A stretch of 64,000 nucleotides of DNA from Valencia hispanica (taxonomy: Eukaryota > Chordata > Actinopteri > Cyprinodontiformes > Valenciidae). A program made the position numbers and the translations under genes. Shown one piece after another: positions 45,123-56,115 of this stretch. Position 1 is the stretch's first letter. The number at the start of each line of letters is the position of its first letter. The notes under the pieces are model-generated. The model ran no database searches. It was not told where the DNA came from and worked only from the letters and a program-made list of their open reading frames with translations. The stretch spans positions 4,030,321 to 4,094,320 of the forward strand of contig OY747713.1 of assembly GCA_963556495.2 (NCBI GenBank). The letters run 5' to 3'.

Positions 45123-45401
45123 GCAAATATGCAAATTCACTTGCATATTAAAGCAAGATCCCAGTAACCTCTATATAAACTCCTGCTGATGGTGCTGTTA
45201 CTGATGCTGTAAATCTATCATTAAACATCTGCATTGCCTTTAAAACGGCTGGTCCTATGTTTTAAACTTAATTGTTGGATGTGTTGGGAGGAAAATAAAC
45301 AATGTCGCCAGCAGTTTATATAAAGGTTCGAAAGACCCAATTTTTATTTTGGTAGTCCACTTCTGCTCATCAGCCAGTAAATTATTTTTAAGGTAAATAT
45401 T

Positions 45402-46246
45402 CGGTGGCCGGGAAGTGCAAAACAAAATGACATTAACCTGAAACACTTTTACACTTTTACCAAAACACATTTACAAATTCACCAAAACACATTTACAATC
45501 TTACCGAAACACATTTACAAATTTACCGAAACACATTTACAAATTTACCGAAACACTTACAAATTTACCGAAATACATTTACAAGTTTACGAAACACATT
45601 TACAAGTTTAATGAAACACATTTACAAAGACATGACCTGGAAATGATACTGCAGGGATGAGGTAACAGTAATGGAATCGATCCTGCCAGCAGCTCAATCT
45701 GCAGAGATGTTTTGCCCGTTTTTCCGAATCTATTTTCAAGTTTTAGGGGGAACAGGTCTGATGGCGTTTCTGATATCTACTTCAAATTAATAGTTTTTTC
45801 TGCGGTAGAATCCGGCATTATTTTATTTCGTTTTCACGGTCCACAAAGACAGGCGGACACTGTGAAGCCGTTCCATCATGTCAACAATCGCACTGTATGA
45901 GTGGCCTTCGTTTAAATACTTTACGAGGCAGTCCATAAAACCGACCTCTTCTCCCTCTCCCTTCTCAAAGTCCAAACTATGTCCACAATCACCACAAAAT
46001 GTCCCTAAAACTTGAAAAGAAATTCCGCAAAACGGGCAAAACATCTCTGCAGATTGAGCTGCTGGCAGGATTGAATCCATTACTGTTACTACTTTGGTCT
46101 TGTCCTCACCCTAACCTCATCCCTGCAGTATCACTTCCAGGTCATGTCTTTGTAAATGTGTTTATGTAAATTTGTAAATGTGTTTCGGTAAAAATGTAAA
46201 AGTGTTTCAGGTTATTGTAATTTTGTTTTGCACTTCCCGGCAACCG
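45402..46246 (-). mobile_element. nested element with zinc-ribbon ORF
   Basis: Ends are CGGTGGCCGGGAAGTGC and the complement of CGGTTGCCGGGAAGTGC, with the inverted match running on through AAAACAAAAT and AACCTGAAACACTTTTACA. The left arm expands into about eight 20-24-bp units with 'GAAACACATTTACAAATTTACC'-type sequence. A further inverted pair (about 45,630-45,735 against 46,015-46,140) surrounds the small ORF. It looks like an internally deleted copy of a larger transposon. Confidence 0.6.
45823..46080 (-). pseudogene. N-terminal fragment of an integrase-like transposase
   Basis: An 85-codon frame has a zinc ribbon CPFCGISFQVLGTFCGDCG, an acidic linker and a helical part LVKYLNEGHSYSAIVDMMER followed by LHSVRLSLWTVKTK. 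The plan (zinc ribbon, then a helix-turn-helix-like segment) is that of a fish transposon protein whose full form continues into a DDE integrase core; here it ends before any catalytic residue. The family assignment is from memory of the architecture. The product would be inactive as a transposase. Confidence 0.45.
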
Positions 46247-46612
46247 TATAAATGCTTTGTTCAAAGCTAAATATTTAGCTAGCCAGTTTAGCTTGCTAGC
46301 TCAATGTTTGGCTTTAAACCAAATAGTCAGCTTGGTAACTAAGTATTTAGTTTAAAGTCAAACATGTAGTTTGTAGACTAAATATTTAGTAGACAAGGCA
46401 CATGTTTAGTTTGGAGCTAAATATTTAGCATGCAAGCTAAATATTTAGTTTGAAAAGCTTTAGAAATTAATAAACAACTTGGACGAAAATCTGACTTTGA
46501 AAAATGTACCCCTATTTGTCTTATGACAGGCTAAATAACCCAAATCATTGCTGTTAAGTGTTGACTGTGTAACTTTAGGAACGGCACCCCATAGGCTTCT
46601 TTTTTTTTTTTC

Positions 46613-49310
46613 TTTAGTACTTATTTAATCCACTATGCAGGGGCCCGGGGGGCAGCAGTGACGAGCCCACGGGCTCCGCCGGCAACCGGTCAACGGACCG
46701 GGGGAGCCGGGGCCCAGGGGCACCCCACCCCCCAGCAGGGACCCGACAAGGGACCGGCCGACGAGGGGCCCCCGGCCCCTGCAGTGCCGGGGGCCCCTCG
46801 TCGGCCGGTCGCCACGCGCCGCCTCCACCCTAGGCTGCTCCCCACCGCCAACATCCCAGCGCCCCACCAATAGCCGCAGGGGACGGACAGCATATCCAGG
46901 CCAGGCTCAGCCAGCATCTGGACACCAAGTTGTACCAGCTCCCGGGTCCTGATCCCGTGCAACGCAGGGTGCCGAGACCAGGCATCCAACGAGCGCCAGG
47001 GCCGGTCCAACCCGCCAATGAACCGGCCACGCACGGTGGGCACAGAACAGGTGATCAAACGAGCAGAGACGCCGGATCCCCATCCCGTCGAGCCACCGAG
47101 CAGGCACCACCCAACAATCCCAAACCTGGCACATCTAAAAGAGGTGCCCCAACCAACCAAAGGAAGATATCGGCCCAGCGCATCGGCCGACCGACACACC
47201 GGCCCCCCCAGGCCCGGCCAGGCATGCACCAGGTCCGAACCGGATTGACCACCGGCGCACCAGCAGGCAGGGGCCCCCGTCACCGGCGGGGAGTGACGGA
47301 GGGGAAATAGGCCCCCCATTAAGTGTAAGGCCTGAGGTGCGCCAGGCGAGGGGGCAGACCAAGATCCAACCTGACAGGTAGACAAAGACATACAGAGACA
47401 GTCATACATTCCCTCCCTCTTAAACACATACATTCTCACTGACTCACCAAGACACCCAAAAAATGACGCTGTACCCTCACTCACACACCCCATGCACACT
47501 TTATGCTCCCAGGTCCAGGTACTGATGCCCCAGTAGAGCCACCAGCCCCCGGACCCGGGAGGTGGACCCCCTACCTTCTAGGATGGAGACAAGCAGACCG
47601 CCAAGGGCCCCACAGTGGCAAAGCAGCCCGACAGCCCAGGACCCCGACCAGACCGCCTGTCCTCCTCCGGACCCCAACCCCTGATGGGGTGGGAAAAGAC
47701 CCCTAGCCTCCATCCTCCCGCTCGAGTATGGTGTTGATGCGTGTTGTTATAATGTGCATTTAAAACAGAGGGGTGGGATGTGGGGGAGGCAGCCACACAT
47801 CCCCCAACCCCCACCCCGAGCTCTCAGTGTCTATATGTGGTTTAACAGTGGGCACCGGCACCAGAGGTGAAGCTGAATGTACCGCTCCCCCTCTGGATGC
47901 CGAAATGTGTGCCCACCCCAAAGTCCCTACATATGTTTCGTGTGAAAATGTTATAAGTGGGAGTGTCTAAGTTGTATATTAAAATTGGGACCCAGGACAC
48001 CACGGGACAGCGAGGAGGGAAGCCCCTCCTCGCACCCCAGTGATGTGCCCATGCCCCAAGACCCTATATGAGTGGTAAAGTGATGGAGCGGGTGGACAGA
48101 GGTGTCCAGGGATGGGGAGGGAAGGACTGGGAGACAAAATGTCTTCCCAGGGAGCCAGCTCCCCCAGTGACCCCAATAGGCACCGCTGTTCACCGGGATC
48201 CACCAGGGGAGGGAGGCCATGGCACGTCCGACCCGGGGCCCACGGCCACAGCACCACAAAGCCCCACGGACCCCAAGGCAGTCCCCCCAGCCCCATCCCA
48301 GAAGGGGAACTAAACCCACCCTGACATTCGCTCTACTCTCAAAACACAAAAGACACTAGACACCCAGGTTGAGTTCGCCCCCCCCCCTCCCGCACACCCC
48401 TCCCCCTCCCGCACACCCCTCCCCCCCGTCCAAGTGCCCTCGTAGGGGGAGAGCACCTGTTGCCACACAGCAGCAGCCTCCCCGCCAGCAAAGAAGGCCC
48501 CCAGCGCCACCCGCACACCGGAGGCCCCCGTAGCCCGAACCACGTCGACGTACCTGCCCAGACCAGGAGCAAACCGATGAGCCGGGCGGCCGACCCACCA
48601 GGCCGACATCCACCAGCCTCATTCTTTGTGGAGCGACCACTGTTGCTCAATGGCCCGGCAGGAGACCAAACCCAGCGCCCCACCCACCTGCCCTGCACGC
48701 CCACCACCCGGCCAGTCCACCCGCAAGTCCGACCGATCCCGCCCAACCCCAGCGTCCCACACAAAGACCAAGATCCAGGAGCCAAGTCCAGTGCAAAAAA
48801 GGACTGATCCGGCCCAGAAATGCCACCCAGCCGCCGCGACCAGCAGCCAGGCACCCCAACCAGCAAACAAGGCGAGACGCCATACAGGGACTGGCGATGA
48901 CAATCAGCCCAGAGAAAAAAAAGAGAGGCGGCTGCACATGCCGGCCACCGGCCGGCCACGACCCCCACAGCCAACAGAGACCCCACGCCGGCCGACCCCC
49001 AGCCAGGACCACAGCTAGGGGGCGCGGCGCCCCCGAGCCCCGAATCCCCAGGCCCACCCCAGACCCTACCCAGGCGCAGCACGGCCACCAGGCCAGTAAC
49101 CCATGTCCGCCAGTGCAACCCCCCCAAGTTACCGCATGCAGCACTCAGGAGTCACCACCCAAAGCCAAACCCCAGGCCGGCCACGACGTCCAGTGCCCCA
49201 TCCGCCCAGTGATCCCACCCCCCGGGGTCCCCCCCAGACGCCTCCAACCCCAAAACCCCCACATCAGCAACAGTGTCCCAAATGACAAAACCAAGTGCCC
49301 CCAACCCCCA
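46613..49310 (-). other. G-rich 3' untranslated region of the L1/Tx1 LINE
   Basis: It lies between the end of ORF2 and the poly-A. It is strongly C-rich on the plus strand, hence G-rich in the element's RNA, with runs such as the C-tracts at 48,378-48,427 that could form G-quadruplexes in RNA. It contains the 25-bp perfect hairpin at 46,752-46,810. The many overlapping long frames on both strands are due to high GC and lack protein motifs. Confidence 0.7.
46752..46810. repeat. perfect 25-bp hairpin in the L1 3' UTR
   Basis: Left arm 46752-46776 begins GACCGGCCGACGAGGGGCCC. Right arm 46786-46810 is its exact complement, with loop CCCTGCAGT. The arms are more than 80% GC. Confidence 0.9.
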
Positions 49311-50891
49311 CTAGGTGATGGAGCCGATCAAAGGAGCCCAGAGAGATTGATCAGATATGGAGCCAGAGGCCGTCTCAAGACCAATATGGTCCAACAAGAG
49401 ATTTCTATACTGATTAATATTAAGAGCTTTTTTATTTTTCCAGTTCAGGAGGATAGTTTTCTTAGCGATGCATAAGGCAATGTGAACCCTTAGAACTGAC
49501 TTAGTGTCCATGGTGACATCATTTAAATTTCCTAACAGGCAACTTGAGGGAGATGGTGGGATTTTACATTTCAGACACTTTGATAAGTCCTCACATATCT
49601 GGCACCAAAATTTCTTAACAGGTGGACAGAACCAAAGTGCATGAACATAAGTATCTGGTATATTGCTTGTGCATTGTAATTAGGTATTAGACGATGTAAA
49701 ACCCATCCTAAACATTCGTTGACCTGTATAGTGTACTCTATGAAGGATTTTGTATTGTATTAATTGCAAATGAGGATTTTTTGTTATTTTAAAGGTTCTT
49801 AAACATATCTGAGACCAGACGTTTTGGTCAAAGCTGGCTGATAAATCCACCTCCCATTTTGAAATAGGGATGGCTATTGATTCATCTAATGTAGATAAAG
49901 TTTTGTATATTTTAGACAGCAATTTGGGGGGGTTGAGATTAAGAAAATCTAAAACTCTTGCTGGAATTTGTAATTCAGCTGTATTGAGCCTAAATTTACC
50001 TTTAATAATAGATTTAATTTGTTGATATTCTAAGAATTTGTTTTTATCAATTCCATATTGTGTAATTAATGTATTAAATGGGATAAAGTCTGTTCCTTCA
50101 AATATATGTTCCAGGTATTCAATTCCATTGCACCTCCAGACTGGGAAACTTATCATACATTTTTTTTGCAAGATGTCGGGGTTATTCCAGATGGGTGTGC
50201 GTCTGCATGGGATTTTTGTGGACTCTGTCATTTTTAGAAACTCCCACCACGCTGTCAGAGAGGAGCTGATATTTATGCTTTTAAAGCATTCATATTGTTT
50301 TATATTTGAGCTAATAAATGGTAGGTCTGAAAGTTTTATCTTATTACATAGTGTCTGTTCTACGTCTATCCAGGACTCGTCTAGGTAGCTATGTTTTAAC
50401 CATCTTGAGATGTATTGGAGCCTGTTGGCTAAGAAATAATGATGGAAGTTTGGTAGATCTAGACCTCCTTTTTCTTTGGTCTTCTGCAGTGTTTTTAAGC
50501 TGATACGTGGGGGTTTATCTTTCCAAAGAAATTTAGAGATAGAGGAGTCCAGAGATCTAAACCAGTCTAGTGATGGTTTACTTGGGATCATTGAGAATAA
50601 GTAGTTGATTCTGGCCAAAACCATCATTTTTATTGAAGCAACCCTTCCCATAAGTGATATGGGTAGGGATTTCCATCTAGCAAGATCATCTTCCACTTTT
50701 TTTAAAAGTGTGATGTAGTTTAGCGTTATTAAATCTGCCAGTCTTGGTGAGACATTGATACCTAAATAGGTAATATTTCCTGACTGCAGTTGTGTATTAG
50801 TTGGATTCTGGACAGAACAATTGATTGGAAGAACTGTAGATTTTAACCAATTTATAGAATAATCTGAAAAATTTGAGTAAGAGTTTATCAA
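49311..50891 (-). pseudogene. L1/Tx1 ORF2, C-terminal region
   Basis: The frame 50891-49680 contains NCSVQNPTNTQLQSGNITYL, then SLMGRVASIKMMVLARINYL, SISKFLWKDKPPRISL and KEKGGLDLPNFHHYFLANRL, then a long C-terminal tail. A single TAA near 49,680 interrupts it; the same frame goes on through the CPPVKKFWCQICEDL segment to WKNKKALNINQYRNLL and a natural stop at 49,311. Typical for the region after RT in L1/Tx1 ORF2. Confidence 0.8.
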
Positions 50892-51655
50892 CCCGATTTC
50901 CTGAGAGAAAGAGGTTTGTGAATGCTGGAGAAAAGTAATACATCATCTGCATAAAGACTGATTTTATGTTCTATGTTATTGCATTTTATGCCTTTAATAT
51001 TGTGAGTTTGCCTGATTGCTGCAGCTAGTGGTTCAATAAAAATGGCGAACAGGGAGGGAGAGAGAGGACATCCCCGCCTGGTACCTCTCTGAAAATAAAA
51101 CATAGATGATGTTTGGTTTTTTATCCTGATACATGCTGTTGGTGAACTGTATAATATTTTCAACCAGTTTATAAAAGAATTTCCAAAGCCAAATTTATGT
51201 AAGGTTACAAATAAGAATTTCCAATTAACTCTATCAAATGCTTTTTCTGCATCTAAAGATAATATATTAATTTTAATGTTTTTACAGTAAGAAAAATCTA
51301 TTAAATCTATTAATCTACGTGAATTTGTGTATGAATGTCTCCCTTTAATAAAACCAGTTTGATCAGGATGTATTATAAGAGGGCTTACTTTCTCTATCCT
51401 TTTTGCGAGGGTTTTGCAGATTATTTTAAGATCAACATTAATGAGGGATATGGGACGATAGCTGGTAGGAAACAAAGGGTCTTTACCTGATTTTAGTAGA
51501 AGACTATTGTAGGCAGAATTCATATTTGGTGGGAATCGGCCATTTTCCTTGGTTTCCTGCAGCATTCTGTGGAATGTTGGTGCCAGAATATTCCAGAATT
51601 CTTTATAGAACTCTGCTGGAAATCCATCTGGGCCTGGAGCCTTTTTATTGGGCAT
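50888..51655 (-). pseudogene. L1/Tx1 ORF2, reverse transcriptase
   Basis: RT motifs in order: NKKAPGPDGFPAEFYKEFW, SYRPISLINVDLKI, DQTGFIKGRHSYTN, LSLDAEKAFDRVNW (motif A), QRGTRRGCPLSPSLFAI (motif B), LYADDVLLF (motif C, about 50,945). All catalytic Asp residues are present. A frameshift near 50,900 separates it from the C-terminal region, and a stop near 51,690 separates it from the linker. The enzyme would copy LINE RNA at a nicked target. Confidence 0.88.
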
Positions 51656-51694
51656 GCCTTGGAGGGCCTCCTGGAGTTCAGCCGCTGTTAGTGG

Positions 51695-52219
51695 TCAATC
51701 CAGGGCCATCGGTTGACTTTCAGATAATTTAGGTAGTGTTATGTTATCAAAAAATTGTTCAATTTCATGATCCGATGGATTTATCTCTGGTGAGTATAAA
51801 GCCTTGTAAAATTCTTTAAATGTGTTGTTTATTCTTCCAGGATCATATACTGTATTCCCGGTCTGATCTTTAATAGCAGATATAGTTGCTTTTTCTTTAT
51901 TAATTTTAAGCTGGTTAGCCAATAATCTACCTGATTTATTACCTTGTTCAAAGTTTTCTATCTTAAGTCTTTGAATTAAGAACTGGGTCTGTTTATTAAT
52001 AATTTGATTTAATTCTAGCTTTGCTTTACGGATTTTGCCTAGTCTCTCCTCACCTAGAGAAGCTTCTAATGAATTAATAGTTTCTTCTAATTCCTGACTA
52101 CGTTTTTTTTCCATTTTCTTTTTATTTGATGAGAATGAGATTATTTTACCTCTAATCACAGCTTTTCCTGCCTCCCAAAGAATGGATGGCGACGTACCAG
52201 GGAGGTCGTTATATTCCAA
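51695..52219 (-). pseudogene. L1/Tx1 ORF2, linker between endonuclease and RT
   Basis: A helical, Lys/Glu-rich frame (KKKMEKKRSQELEETINSLE, ending in TLPKLSESQPMALD) lies between the endonuclease and RT frames. It is one base out of register with the endonuclease frame, the shift falling in the run of T near 52,230. Confidence 0.7.
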
Positions 52220-52239
52220 ATATGAGGCCCACTCTTTTT

Positions 52240-53037
52240 TTAAAAATATTTAATAAATTCTTTATCCTTAAGTAAGGATATATTAAATCTCCAATTTTTG
52301 CTTTGAGGTGTTTCTGTTTTATTTACTAAAGTTAGAGAAACAGGAGCATGATCGCTAACAGCTATAGGGTGTATCTCAGTGTCTGAAATGTCAGTCAACA
52401 GTGAGCTGCTGACTAACAAATTATCCAGTCGAGAATATGAATGGTGGACATTTGAGAAGAAAGTATATTTTTTGTCATTGGGGTTAAGAGATCGCCATGC
52501 ATCACAAAGTCCATAATCGCTCATGTACTGTTTGACTATATCTATAGATTTCCAACTGCGCTGAGTCCCTGCTGTGCTGAGCCTGTCTATTTCTTCATTT
52601 AAACCAAAGTTGAGGTCGCCCCCAAGAAGAAGTGAGCAATCCATGTGTTCAAGGAGCACATAGAAGAACGAATGAAAGAATGAGGGGTCATCAACATTTG
52701 GACCATATATACTGACAATACATAACTTTTGGTTATGTATAGATAGTTTTACTATAATAAATCTACCCTCTGGATCTGTAACTGTATCTATTACTGTAAA
52801 ATTTACATTTTTATTTATTAATATTGCTACTCCCCTTTGTCTGGAGTTATAGCATGCAGAAAACACATTAGGAAACTCAGGGGATTTAAGATCATCTGCA
52901 GCTGAGGTAGATTTATGGGTTTCTTGTAATAAGACGACATCTGCCTTCAATCTTTTAAGCTGGTTAAGAATCTTAACTCTTTTCTCTCTGGTGCCAGCTC
53001 CATGAACATTCCACGTGACAAACCTTAGAGTAGTCAT
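52240..53037 (-). pseudogene. L1/Tx1 ORF2, APE-like endonuclease
   Basis: Begins MTTLRFVTWNVHGAGTREKR. It has VVLLQETHKS (metal-binding Glu), CIVSIYGPNVDDPSFF, SLLLGGDLNFGLN (catalytic Asp/Asn), YSRLDNLLVSSSLL and AVSDHAPVSLTL (Asp-His pair). All key residues of an APE-type endonuclease that nicks target DNA for priming are visible. The domain itself is unbroken; only the junction to the linker is shifted. Confidence 0.88.
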
Positions 53038-53442
53038 AGTTTTGAGATAAAAGTTGTAAAGTCCATATCACCATAGAAACAGATAAACACAGGTGTATTA
53101 TTAGTTTTTGCTTGGGGTTGCCTGATTGAAAATCCAAAAGCCAAGATATAAGAGAGAAATAGAAGAAAGTTGTGAAGGTGTGAAGGGTGTGGGTGAGAGA
53201 GAAATAAATAGTTATGTTATGAAAAAATTCTGTGTGTGTGTGAGTGTTAAAGAAGGAAAAAGGAGTGACAAAGACATTTGGTGATAGACGTGAAGATGAA
53301 AAAAGAGAAAAGAGCCAGTAACCCAGTGCTTAGCCCTGGCCCCGCCCACATTGAGTAATGTAAACAACTTTACAGAGCTGTGCTAACATTAGATTATAGT
53401 TGACTGATAAAACAACTCTTATCTGACCCGTGTTACATGACT

Positions 53443-54311
53443 AATAAAGCCAAGGAGTAAGCTGGGGGTCCCTGAATAGCTGCCCATTAACATACAGTTT
53501 ATCTACCGCTACTGTAGCTCTGGTGCCTTCACTGATATATTTCTTCCTGATTGGGAACAAAACGCGCCTTCTATCCAGGATTTCCTTCGGATAATGATCA
53601 TTAACGCTGTAATTCGTTCCCCGCAGTTCTCTGCCCTGGCCTCTGACCTGCTCTTTTTGCTTGTAATGCTCGAATTTAGCAACAATTGGTCGCGGCCGGC
53701 TGTTGTTGGGCTTCTTACCTCCTAGGCGGTGAACGCGGTGAAAAGTGATGTTTTTTTACCGTGTCGCTTGGGAGCTTTAACTGATGTTGGAGAAAATCTC
53801 GGACAGTGGATTCAGCGTCGTCCTCAGCCTGTTCTGGGATCCCGGAAAAAACAAGATTGTCCCGCATTCCCCTGGCCTGTATATCCAAGATAGTTTCTCT
53901 CATCCTCTTACTTTCTCCGGACAGCTGCTTCATCCCCTCGGTGAGTTTCTTTACACTCTCCCTAAGCGTTTGGTTTTCTGCAGCGAGCGATGCTATCTGT
54001 TGTTGGCTGAACTCCAGGGATTCCCTTAGACCTTGAAATTCTTTATGGAGAACCTCAACCAGGCCCAGACGGCGGTCTAGGCTGGTTAGCTTCTTATCTA
54101 TTGAGTCCAGGACATCGCTGTAGCTTTTCTCTGGAGAGATGGTGGAGGTGTTGGCCTCAGAACGAGTGCGTTTTTGTGATGGTGTGCTTGTCGGCACAGC
54201 AGAGGTGGATTTCTGTGGCTTGCCCATAACAATGTTTTCAAAGCACTCGTCCAAGTAGCTTTCCAGGCTGTGCAAGGTTTCCTCGTCCAGTTTGTTTATG
54301 GAGAAATACAA
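53443..54311 (-). pseudogene. L1/Tx1 ORF1, frameshifted
   Basis: The frame 54311-53715 has a Ser/Thr-rich start, a coiled coil (LDRRLGLVEVLHKEFQGLRE through GESKRMRETILDIQ) and the start of the RNA-binding fold (ARGMRDNLVFSGIPEQAED). An extra A in the A7 run near 53,755 throws it out of frame. The C-terminal part goes on in another frame with RPRPIVAKFEHYKQKEQV and ends near 53,443. ORF1 proteins form trimers that coat the LINE RNA. Confidence 0.75.
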
Positions 54312-54479
54312 AATAATGGTTATTATTTTTATTAAACGTTTGCTATATTTGGCTCAAATGTTATGGTTTGTTTTTACCCGAGTTTGTTTGTTTTACCAGT
54401 ATACCGCCATATTACTTACACACAGTTCTCGCGAGATCTCAGCAGCAGCTCATCCCCCTTGAACACCGGAGGACCTGTA

Positions 54480-54645
54480 TTAATGGCACCTGTTTGTACT
54501 CCACCATGACCAAGACCAGAGGGTTGTCTAAGGACACCAGGGACAGGATTGTACACTGGTACAAGACAGGGATGAGCCAATCTACAGTAGGCAAGCAGCT
54601 TGGTGAGAAGACATCAATTGTTAGATATGGAGGGCCATCATTGCT
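54480..54645 (+). pseudogene. Tc1-like transposase N-terminal fragment
   Basis: The plus frame from about 54,507 reads [20 protein letters not shown], then [19 protein letters not shown], the first helix-turn-helix of a Tc1 family. It is preceded by a typical 5' leader. The homology stops abruptly near 54,625. It belongs to a different Tc1 family from the 33-kb element. Confidence 0.6.
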
Positions 54646-54794
54646 AAAACTGACAATAAATAAATAAATTTATGAGAAAATGGATAAATGAATAAATAAA
54701 TGAGTACATAAAATTGAAAATAAATTACAAAATTAAGTAATTAAATAAATAAAACACACATTTGTAAATAGATGAATAAATATGTTTAATAATT

Positions 54795-55455
54795 AAGAAA
54801 CTTGACAAATTAGAATACTGTGCAAAAGTTCATTTATTCCAGTAATTCAACTTAAAGGGTGAAACTAACTCATGATAAAATGTCACTGCATGCAAACCCA
54901 GGTTTTTCAAGCCTTTATTTGTTATAATTTTGATGATTATTGCTTACAGCTTATGAAAACCCCAAATTCAAAATCTTAGAAAATTTGAATATTACATGAA
55001 ATCAATAAAACAAGGATTTTAAATAGAGAAATGTTGGACATGTGTAAAGTATACTCATGCATATGTACTCAGTACTTTGGGCTCCTTTTGCATCAATTAC
55101 TGCCTCAGTGCGGCATAGCATGGATGCTATCAGCCTGTGGCTCTGCTGAGGTGTTATGGAAGACCAGGATGCTTCAATAACAGCCTTCAGCTCTTCTGCA
55201 TTGTTCCGTCTCATGTCTCTCATCTTTCTCTTGGCAATGATCCATAGATTCTCTATGGGGTTCAAAGGTCAGGCCACTTTGCTGGCCAATCAATCCCAGT
55301 AATCCCATGGTCATTGAACCAGGTTTTGGTACTTTTGGCAGTGTGGGCAGTTACCAAGCCCTACTGGAAAATGAAGTCAGCATCTCCATAAAGCTGGTCT
55401 GCAGAGGGCAGCTTGCAGTGCTCCAAAATGTCCAGATAGAAGGCTGCAGGGACGG
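54795..55455 (-). mobile_element. Tc1-like element, 3' half
   Basis: The plus-strand end has 'ACAAATTAGAATACTGTGCAAAAGTTC', a known type of Tc1 terminal repeat. The minus frame 55265-55002 reads MNPIENLWIIAKRKMRDMRR, then EELKAVIEASWSSITPQQSH, the catalytic C-terminus. The upstream part to 55,455 is out of frame. The other end of the element is missing. Confidence 0.7.
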
Positions 55456-55589
55456 ACTGACATGGAAATTTAGCTCGGGAGCTTGGTTCAAAGAGGCTCA
55501 AAGGATGCATGTGGAGCCATTATTAAAAGAAGTACTTTTATTGGTAGTATGCCAAAAACATTTTTTATTATACTACCAATAATATTTAC

Positions 55590-55735
55590 ATGTTGAAGAT
55601 ATGCCCTGTGATGGACTGGACCTGTCCAGGGTGTACCCCGCCTCTCGCCAGACGGTTGCTGGAGATGCGTACCAGCCCCCTGCAATCCTCCATAGGCTAG
55701 CTGGTATAGATAATGGATGGATGGAAGTTTAAGAT
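55590..55735 (+). repeat. SINE tail fragment with GGAT repeat
   Basis: 'CCCTGTGATGGACTGGACCTGTCCAGGGTGTACCCCGCC' is the body sequence found in many fish SINEs. It ends in ATGGATGGATGG at 55,714-55,725. The head is missing. Confidence 0.55.
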
Positions 55736-55930
55736 ATTAAAAGGCTAATATGTTTTATTTCGTCATGACCAGAGGTGGTTATCTAGTTACATTTACTCGG
55801 TTACATTAAATTGAGAGGTTTTTTGAAAAAAAGAAAATCTTTTAGCAGTACTTTTACTGCAACACACCTTTTGCTTTTACTTTGGTAAAATTATTATAAA
55901 GTATCACTACTCTTTCTTGAGTATAATTTC
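55735..55930. other. no gene recognised
   Basis: A short AT-rich stretch with no supported feature. Confidence 0.3.
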
Positions 55931-55934
55931 TGGA

Positions 55935-56115
55935 TGCCATCCATCGATCCATCCAGCTATTCATCCATCCATCTTCTGCTCATTCGAGGTCGGATCATGG
56001 GGTCAGCAGCTTAAGCAGATGGACCCAGACCTCTCCCCTCTCCCCAGCCACTTGGTCCAGCTCCTCAGGGGGACTCTCAAGGCGTTCCCAGGCCAGCCGA
56101 GAAACATAGGCTGTG
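55935..56115 (-). repeat. RTE/Rex3-type LINE 3' tip
   Basis: The plus strand has TCCATCCATCTTCTGCTC, then 'GGGGTCAGCAGCTTAAGCAG' and 'CCAGCCACTTGGTCCAGCTCCTCAGG', matching the 3' end at 22,487-22,620. A (GATG)n tail is usual for this family. It breaks off at about 56,110. Confidence 0.65.

Larger units (their letters stand above)
44682..46594. mobile_element. 1.9-kb inverted-repeat DNA element, hosting another
   Basis: The ends are CTATGAGGTGCTGTTTG (left) and the complement of CTATGGGGTGCCGTTCC (right). The match continues through AAAGTTACACAGTCAA and on for about 115 bases. Subterminal parts on both sides are packed with palindromic GCTAAATATTTAGC-type units. It encodes nothing of its own. 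The centre is occupied by a second element (45402-46246). The family was not recognised, and a target duplication was not certain because an L1 abuts its right end. Confidence 0.65.
46600..54470 (-). mobile_element. L1/Tx1-type LINE, nearly full length
   Basis: Minus orientation: 5' region about 54,470-54,312, ORF1 (about 54,311-53,443), spacer, ORF2 (about 53,037-49,311) with endonuclease, linker, RT and C-terminal parts, then a 2.7-kb G-rich 3' untranslated region and a 12-base poly-A (plus-strand T at 46,600-46,611). The reading frames carry only a few shifts and one clean stop, so the insertion is not very old. Flanks are the inverted-repeat element on the 3' side and a Tc1 fragment on the 5' side. 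I could not find a convincing target duplication. Confidence 0.85.

Noticed and set aside
46690..47499. 269-codon open frame and many others in the GC-rich tract (46.6-49.3 kb)
   Set aside because: High GC gives few stops on both strands in all frames; compositions are Gly/Pro/Arg/Trp-skewed with no domain, and the tract is the 3' UTR of the adjacent L1/Tx1 LINE ending in poly-A.
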